In this document: positions 13,875-18,322 of the stretch, one piece after another
Layout of the letters: every line of letters begins with the position of its first letter
Position numbering within the stretch: the first letter of the stretch is position 1
NCBI GenBank assembly: GCA_026770585.1
Contig: MU647691.1
Location: forward strand, 3,971-22,292
Reading direction: 5' to 3'
DNA length: 18,322 nucleotides
DNA from: Baffinella frigidus
Lineage: Eukaryota > Cryptophyceae > Cryptomonadales > Baffinellaceae
Position numbers and translations under genes: made by a program
Notes under the pieces: model-generated
Database searches by the model: none
What the model was told of the DNA's origin: nothing
Seen by the model: the letters and a program-made list of their open reading frames with translations, nothing else

Positions 13875-14180
13875 ACACCCAAGCCCGAACCCCGAACCCC
13901 GAAACCCGGAACCCGAAACTCAGACACCGAAACCCACAACCCGAAGCCCGGAACCCGAAATCAGAAACCCAGACCCCGAAGCCCGGGACCCGGGTTTAGG
14001 GTTTAGCCTACTTGGGGTTTAGGGTTTAGGGTTTGAGGTTTAGAGTTTGGGGATTAGGGTTTGGGGATTGGGGTTAAGGGTTAAGGGTTACATGTAAAGG
14101 TTAAGGTTTTGGGGGTTGGGGGTTAGGGGTAGGGGTTGGGGTTCAGGGTTCATGGGTTAGGGGTTAGGGTACAGGGTTCC
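13875..14180. repeat. Telomere-like array that switches strand
   Basis: Up to about 13990 the C-strand form (CCCGAAC, CCCGAAA) is on top. After CCCGGGACCCGGG it becomes the G-strand form (GGTTTAG, GGGTTTGGGG) to about 14180. Confidence 0.8.
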
Positions 14181-14190
14181 TGGGGGCCAT

Positions 14191-14818
14191 GTACAGTACA
14201 GGGGTACCTCGCTCATAAGAAACTGCCCCCCCCCTAGGACCACCATAGGGCCCTACAGGGGTATCTGGGCTAAGAACACGGGTGCTCCGACATCGGTCGG
14301 TGTCTGTTTTCTTAAATTAGTGCCAGAGGGTTGACTAAACGAAAGATTTAGTCAACCCTCTGGTACTAATTTAAGACAACGGGGGGCCCAAATCCGGTCT
14401 GTGTTTTGTTAAGTTCTGGTTTCTTGTATAACTATCCCTTAGGTGGCGAGTATGCTCATACGCCCTAACGTAGGGCCCCAGGACCTGCCTAGGATATGGA
14501 GGGGGTCCTTTAAGACCCCCTCGCCACTGAAGGGATAGCCCAGATACCCCTGTACAGGGGTACCTTGCTCGTAAGAAACGCCCACCCCCCTGGGACCACC
14601 ATAAGGCCCTAGGCATAGGCCTACATGTACTGTACAGGGGTACCTCACTCACAAGAAACCGCCTCTCCCTAGCTAGGACCCTACAGTAGGCATACGCCTA
14701 GGGCCCTATGGTGGTCCTAGGGGGGGGGCACTTTCTTATGAGCGAGGTACTCCTGCAGGGTCCTTTTGGGGGGTTGGTTTCTTATGAGCGAGGTACACGA
14801 ACCCCTGTAGGAGCAAAA
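14191..14818. repeat. GTACAGGGGTACC repeat family, copies in both orientations
   Basis: Forward copies start at about 14191, 14551 and 14631 (GGGGTACCTCGCTCATAAGA, then CCCCCC.AGGACCACCATAGG). Reverse copies are at about 14697-14760 and 14771-14818 (TTTCTTATGAGCGAGGTAC). Minus-strand peptides starting MSEVPLYS arise from these repeats. Confidence 0.75.
14311..14375. repeat. 29-bp hairpin, one mismatch
   Basis: CTTAAATTAGTGCCAGAGGG and TTGACTAAA pair with 14347-14375 apart from one G/A difference; the loop is CGAAAGA. Confidence 0.85.
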
Positions 14819-15406
14819 TCGGGTAAAACCCAGCCGGGGCAGGCCTGATGGCGGGGGGCGCACTGCGCCGCACCCTGATTGGGGGACCACTATCCTTTAC
14901 TAGCAGGGCCAAACAAATAAGTCATAAATGGAGGTTCAGTTTGTTCTGCCGAATTTCGCCCCTGCATTTCGTCCTCTTTCAAATCTGAAAGCGCAGATCC
15001 TCGAGATTTGGCCGTCAGCTCCAGAATCCGCTAAAAAAATCGAGCTGCGATAAAATCGTGAAACCTTTACTACAGGCCAAAGTTTTTAAATGGCTCCAAG
15101 CTAAAGTCATTATTCTGCTAATAGCCCTGCAGGAGGATGTCCCTTCAGTGACGAGTAGGCTCATATGCCGTACTCCAGCACCTTGCCTGCGTGTCCCCCC
15201 TAGCTCTCGGATTTTTACCCCCAGCCCGCCGTCTGGATCCAAGCACCGTCGCCGGTGCAAGGACGGTACCGAGAGATTCACGGGGATTCCACGCAACGGG
15301 TTGCCTTGCCTCTTAAACCCACGGCAGCACCCGAGCCTAAGCTCAAGGCGAGACCACGTAACAGCCATCACCATTTCCGTGCACGGTGTAAAGGCACTCT
15401 TTCACG
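14819..15406. other. Intergenic sequence, no recognised feature
   Basis: Opposite open frames of about 120 codons overlap at 15015-15444. Neither shows a recognisable domain, splice-site pattern or repeat. Confidence 0.4.
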
Positions 15407-15512
15407 TTTGTTCCTTTAGGTCCTTTAGGTCCTTTAGGTTTTAAATGCTCCCAACATATGCCAACGACACGCCGTCCCGTAGAAGGGATCTGCAGAGAAA
15501 GCATTTTTGCTT
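15407..15512 (+). repeat. Dispersed TCCTTTAGG repeat, second copy
   Basis: Three TCCTTTAGG units followed by about 90 bp shared with 1638-1735. Confidence 0.65.
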
Positions 15513-16050
15513 TCGGATCGCGTTTCGCTCTCCAGTGCAGAGGCTCGTGAAGAGGGGATACAGGGCGGCTCTGTTGGGGTGTTTGAGGAGTCCCAAGTGG
15601 GAGCACGCTCGCCCACGCACCGAACCCAAGTCAGCCATTATGAGGCTCATAGTATCCCATGATTGAAGTATAAAAAGCTCCAGTCACGGATACTCCACAA
15701 GGTGAGAGGGGTTACGGGGGAAGGTGAGGTGAGATCAGTCAGACACCAAAGATGAAAGGAGATAAATGTGGTAAGGTTGAAATTTTGGGATTTCTCCCAA
15801 TGTACAATGATTGATCCTTATGAGCCTGGAGGTTCCAATGGATTTCAGAAAAGGAAAGTTAGGGCCAGTGCGTGTCAGCGAACAACAACAGAAGTCAATA
15901 AAGCAATGCACGCATGTATGAACAATCCCCCGCCTTTCAATGAGGTTTTTTCTCGCTCCGCATCCCCGCGTGGCGCCTATGTTTGAGTGTGTCCATTGCG
16001 TTTCTCACTGTAGCTATCCGTCATGTGCCTCCCCCTCCCGTCGAACAACC
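15513..16050. other. Upstream region of gene B, no recognised feature
   Basis: Open frames 15445-15666 and 15768-15986 are not recognised. A GTATAAAAAG at 15668 is noted but not called as a promoter. Confidence 0.4.
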
Positions 16051-16108
16051 CGTCCTTATTTAAAATTATTTTAAATAAAATAAAAAAATAGTCCTTATTT
16101 AAAATCCA

Positions 16109-16204
16109 GTGGACAAGCCCGCCTCAGGACTCTTTTTTTGGAACAACGAAATCACCACAAAAATCGTTGTTCCAAAAAAAGAGTCCTGAGGCGGGCTTGT
16201 CCAC
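16109..16204. repeat. 41-bp perfect foldback
   Basis: Arms 16109-16149 and 16164-16204 are exact reverse complements, starting GTGGACAAGCCCGCCTCAGG, with a 14-nt loop. Upstream is AT-rich (16052-16105) with a direct repeat GTCCTTATTTAAAAT. Confidence 0.9.
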
Positions 16205-16601
16205 GCCCAATCCAAAGTCAACTCCCGGCAACTTAAGGCAGAATCCTGAATATCGCCGAGTGTCCCTCCTCGGTCTTTCTCCAGCTCTCTCCAGGTTCCC
16301 CCAGCACCCTGCTTGATTAAGTGTGGCTGAGACCCGCCGCATCTCCTCTCCCCATTCGGGATTCCCGACGTCGTTCTCAAGACGGTCGTGCGGACGAGGA
16401 CAGGAGAACGCCACGTGTCAGGCATAATTCTAACGTTCTCCCGGTGTCCTCGGGGAAGAACCACTCTTGAACTGAGCTTCTCCACGAGGAATCGCGTTGT
16501 CACCAGCTACATTGCCGAAAGCCTCGAGGGGTTGGGGGGTGGATGAGGCAGGGGCTGCTGTGGGGGTGCTGTTTCCCTCACCTTTGTTTTGTTGACCGCA
16601 G

Positions 16602-17101
16602 GCTCATTCTCGACAAAAGCGGTTCTGGGGATGGTCGGCAAGCGCAGCGCAGACGCGCTCCCCGAGAGTGCAGAGGGCACGGTGGCAGCAAGTGGGGACT
16701 CGGGCGAGGAGGGTGAGGCGTCGCGGAAGCGGCAGACGCTCGAGCTGAGCGTGGATGGCGCCGCTGGGTCCGCGGAGGCTGTCTCGTGCGGCGGTGACGG
16801 CGGTGACGGCGGTGCCGCCCCCGGCGGTGCCGCCGCCGTCGGGCAGGAGGTGGTGGGGTCGGTCCTTTCGCCCATGACCATGTGTTTCTCAATGCAGTGC
16901 GACGAAAGTGAGCTGGCCGGGAGGAAGGCCGCGTTGGCGGCGGCGGTGGAGGCTGCAGTGAGCACGGTGGTTGCGGAGTTCGGCGGGCGGGAGGTGAGGG
17001 TTGAATGGACGCGTTCGGGGCCGAGCGAGGACACTCTGACGCGGGTGCTGCCGTTCGTGCTCAAGCTCGTGCGCCCGGACCGCCGGGCACAGTGCTTCCA
17101 G
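16602..17101 (+). CDS. Gene B exon 1 (166 codons)
   Basis: Acceptor GTTGACCGCAG|G after a T-rich tract; donor TTCCAG|GTGTGC; phase 0 out. An ATG at 16631 (MVGKRSADALPESAEG) is a possible start if the acceptor lies in a 5' UTR intron. Gly/Ala stretches near residues 75-95 come from GGCGGT repeats. High GC at third positions contrasts with the intron repeats. Confidence 0.75.
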
Positions 17102-18149
17102 GTGTGCATGCTTCCCCAGCGTTTGGCCCGGGGTCGACTCCTCGCACCCTCTCCTGCCGAATCCCCTTCCTTTTGAACCGATTTGTACCAGCGGGAGCAT
17201 CTCCCAGCAGCGCCCCCCCCCCGCGGTCCCTCACAGCTCGTGCGGTCCACCCTGCGGACCCCCCCACAGGTTTACCCCTCCCCTGGGGGGTCTCCTTTCG
17301 GGGTGGGCACCAGGAAGGGATATGATATTAGGGATTAAAGCGGATTTTTTTAGGGTAGGGCACTTATCAGCCTCCGGCGGACGCTGCGGGGGCCCCCTAA
17401 CTCTCGCGACCGCCAAAATCCTCCCAAGACATGACTGCATGAACCGCGCCAGACCCAGCCAAGCCGCGAAACCCTGATCCCGAACGGAGACCCCCTAACC
17501 GACCCCCGCAAACAGGTGTGCAAGCCGTGGCGGCGGGCGCTGGAAGAGCGGGGCTTCTGTAACCCCCAAACCCCAAACCCCAAACACTAAACCCTGAACC
17601 CTAAACCCTAAACCCTAAACCCTAAACCCTAAACCCTAAACCCTAAACCCTCAACTAGGCAACAAGACGCTCCAGCTCTGCTCGACCCTCGCCGAGGGTA
17701 AACCCCAAACCCCAAACCCTGAACCCTGAACCCTACACCCCAACCCCCAAACCCCAAACCCCAAACCCTATACCCCAACCCCCAAACACCAAACACCAAC
17801 CCCCAAACCCCAAACCCCAAACCAGGCTGGGACGTGACGGGTATCTTCCAGCTCGCGCAGCGACGATTGGAAGCCAGCACGTCAGTCCTAAACCCTAATC
17901 ACCACACCCTGAGCCCTGAACCCTAAACCTTAAACCTCAAACCATGAACCGTGAACCCTCAACCTTAAACCTTAAACCCGGAACCGTAAACCCTAAACCC
18001 CAAACCCTAAACCCTAAACCCTAAACCCTAGACCCAAACTCCTGAGCCCTAAACCCCAAACCCTAAACCCCAAACCCTAAACCCTACACCCTAAACCAGG
18101 TCCGACGAAGAACGGGCCGTCTTCACCGAGGCCTCCTCCTTCCTCGCCC
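16602..18149 (+). CDS. Gene B: F-box-like protein, five exons, 3' end outside window
   Basis: Exons 16602-17101, 17516-17558, 17659-17697, 17826-17880 and 18100-about 18149 all have AG|G acceptors and GT donors and keep phase at every junction (0, 1, 1, 2). The product starts low-complexity, rich in Gly, Ala, Glu and Ser, then becomes ordered. LPFVLKLVRPDRRAQCFQ joins across the first intron to VCKPWRRALEERGF. This matches the usual F-box pattern (hydrophobic helix, then QVCKxWR), which in other proteins binds SKP1 in SCF ubiquitin ligases. Later exons add CNKTLQLCSTLAE, WDVTGIFQLAQRRLEAS and SDEERAVFTEASSFLA. The gene may start at ATG 16631 or further upstream. The F-box call is from motif memory only. 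Confidence 0.7.
17516..17558 (+). CDS. Gene B exon 2, VCKPWRRALEERGF
   Basis: Acceptor CGCAAACAG|G, donor GGCTTCT|GTAACC. 43 nt: 14 codons VCKPWRRALEERGF plus one base. It completes the F-box-like motif begun in exon 1. Confidence 0.75.
17659..17697 (+). CDS. Gene B exon 3, NKTLQLCSTLAE
   Basis: Telomere-like intron ends CTCAACTAG|G; donor GCCGAGG|GTAAAC. Two bases complete TGC, then NKTLQLCSTLAE and one base. The 39-nt exon is an island between heptamer repeats. Confidence 0.7.
17826..17880 (+). CDS. Gene B exon 4, WDVTGIFQLAQRRLEAS
   Basis: Acceptor CCCCAAACCAG|G; donor CCAGCAC|GTCAGT. Two bases complete GGC, then 17 codons WDVTGIFQLAQRRLEAS with two bases left. Confidence 0.7.
18100..18149 (+). 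CDS. Gene B exon 5, SDEERAVFTEASSFLA; end uncertain
   Basis: Acceptor CCCTAAACCAG|G. One base completes ACG, then SDEERAVFTEASSFLA. The probable donor is CTCGCCC|GTGCGC, followed by heptamer repeats to the window end. Without splicing the frame runs into the repeat and stops. The remaining exons are outside the window. Confidence 0.6.
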
Positions 18150-18322
18150 GTGCGCTCCCTAAACCCTCAACCCTATACCCTGAACCCTGAACCCTGAACC
18201 CTAATCCCACACTCCCAAACCCTAACCCCTCAACTAAACCCTAAACCCTAAACTCTAATCTCTTGACCCTCAACCCGAAACCTGAAACCTGAAACCCGAA
18301 ACCCGAAACCCTAAACCCTAAA

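Larger units (their letters stand above)
17563..18322 (+). repeat. Telomere-like heptamers filling gene B introns
   Basis: C-strand CCCTAAA and CCCCAAA runs occupy the introns 17559-17658, 17698-17825 and 17881-18099 and the sequence after exon 5. Arrays end directly at acceptors ACTAG|G and ACCAG|G. Confidence 0.9.

Noticed and set aside
15668-15677. GTATAAAAAG as a TATA box for gene B
   Set aside because: A single A/T-rich word about 900 bp upstream, with no other promoter evidence and an unknown promoter grammar for the organism.
16099-16503. 134-codon minus-strand open frame
   Set aside because: It starts in one arm of a perfect foldback, has no recognised domain and no supporting splice context.
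16507-17250. 247-codon minus-strand open frame
   Set aside because: It is the GC-rich shadow of gene B exon 1, which has phase-matched downstream exons on the plus strand.

Overview
The window looks like nuclear DNA of a microbial eukaryote and is dominated by introns and repeats. No bacterial-style gene survives inspection. I see many short coding stretches (28-500 nt), each bounded by AG|...|GT and mostly with a G right after the acceptor AG. The introns are full of degenerate plant/alga-type telomere heptamers (CCCTAAA). Short exons, an AG|G acceptor preference and TTTAGGG-type repeats would suit a photosynthetic alveolate such as a dinoflagellate or chromerid, or another alga. This assignment is inference. 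There is no rRNA, tRNA or spliced-leader sequence to anchor it.

Gene A (+ strand, about 86-12935) is a reconstructed gene of about 18 exons. It was built by requiring every junction to keep the reading phase. The links at 86-113 -> 379-502 -> 2423-2607 -> 3684-3733 -> 4354-4443 -> 4706-4749 -> 5187-5231 -> 5817-5868 -> 6962-7003 -> 7245-7273 -> 8077-8150 -> 8344-? and 9146-9216 -> 9890-9928 -> 10355-10434 -> 10835-10916 -> 11145-11219 -> 12858-12935 (stop TAG) are all phase-compatible. The one unresolved link is 8344 to 9146. The product is not recognised. It has a long, mostly hydrophilic N-terminal part, then a segment LAELWAEVGGAW leading straight into a hydrophobic stretch, then a short charged C-terminus ending in a Ser/Asp-rich tail. 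This suggests a single-pass membrane or receptor-like protein.

Gene B (+ strand, from 16602 through the window's right edge) has five exons with perfect phase continuity. It begins with a low-complexity Gly/Ala/Glu-rich segment and leads into an F-box-like motif (LPFVLKLV...AQCFQVCKPWRRAL).

Between and inside the genes lie several mobile or repetitive families. (1) An 82-bp hairpin element with 24-bp perfect terminal inverted repeats ending in GTCAGC is present about ten times. It repeatedly sits exactly at, or within about 20 nt of, a splice junction and looks like an introner. (2) A 581-bp hAT-like element made of GGGTCGACCC-type words has 17-bp terminal inverted repeats and an 8-bp target duplication, and is nested in an older element family whose other copy shows the empty site. 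(3) A 158-bp inverted-repeat insertion also has a paralogous empty site. (4) There are long perfect foldbacks, 20-, 36- and ~180-bp satellites, GA and CTT microsatellites, and a tandem GTACAGGGGTACC family in both orientations. Decayed duplicates of exon ends are scattered through the introns of gene A, so local duplication of exon-intron borders is a theme of the locus.

The 12936-16601 interval between the two genes holds repeats, hairpins and a few open frames that I cannot recognise as genes.
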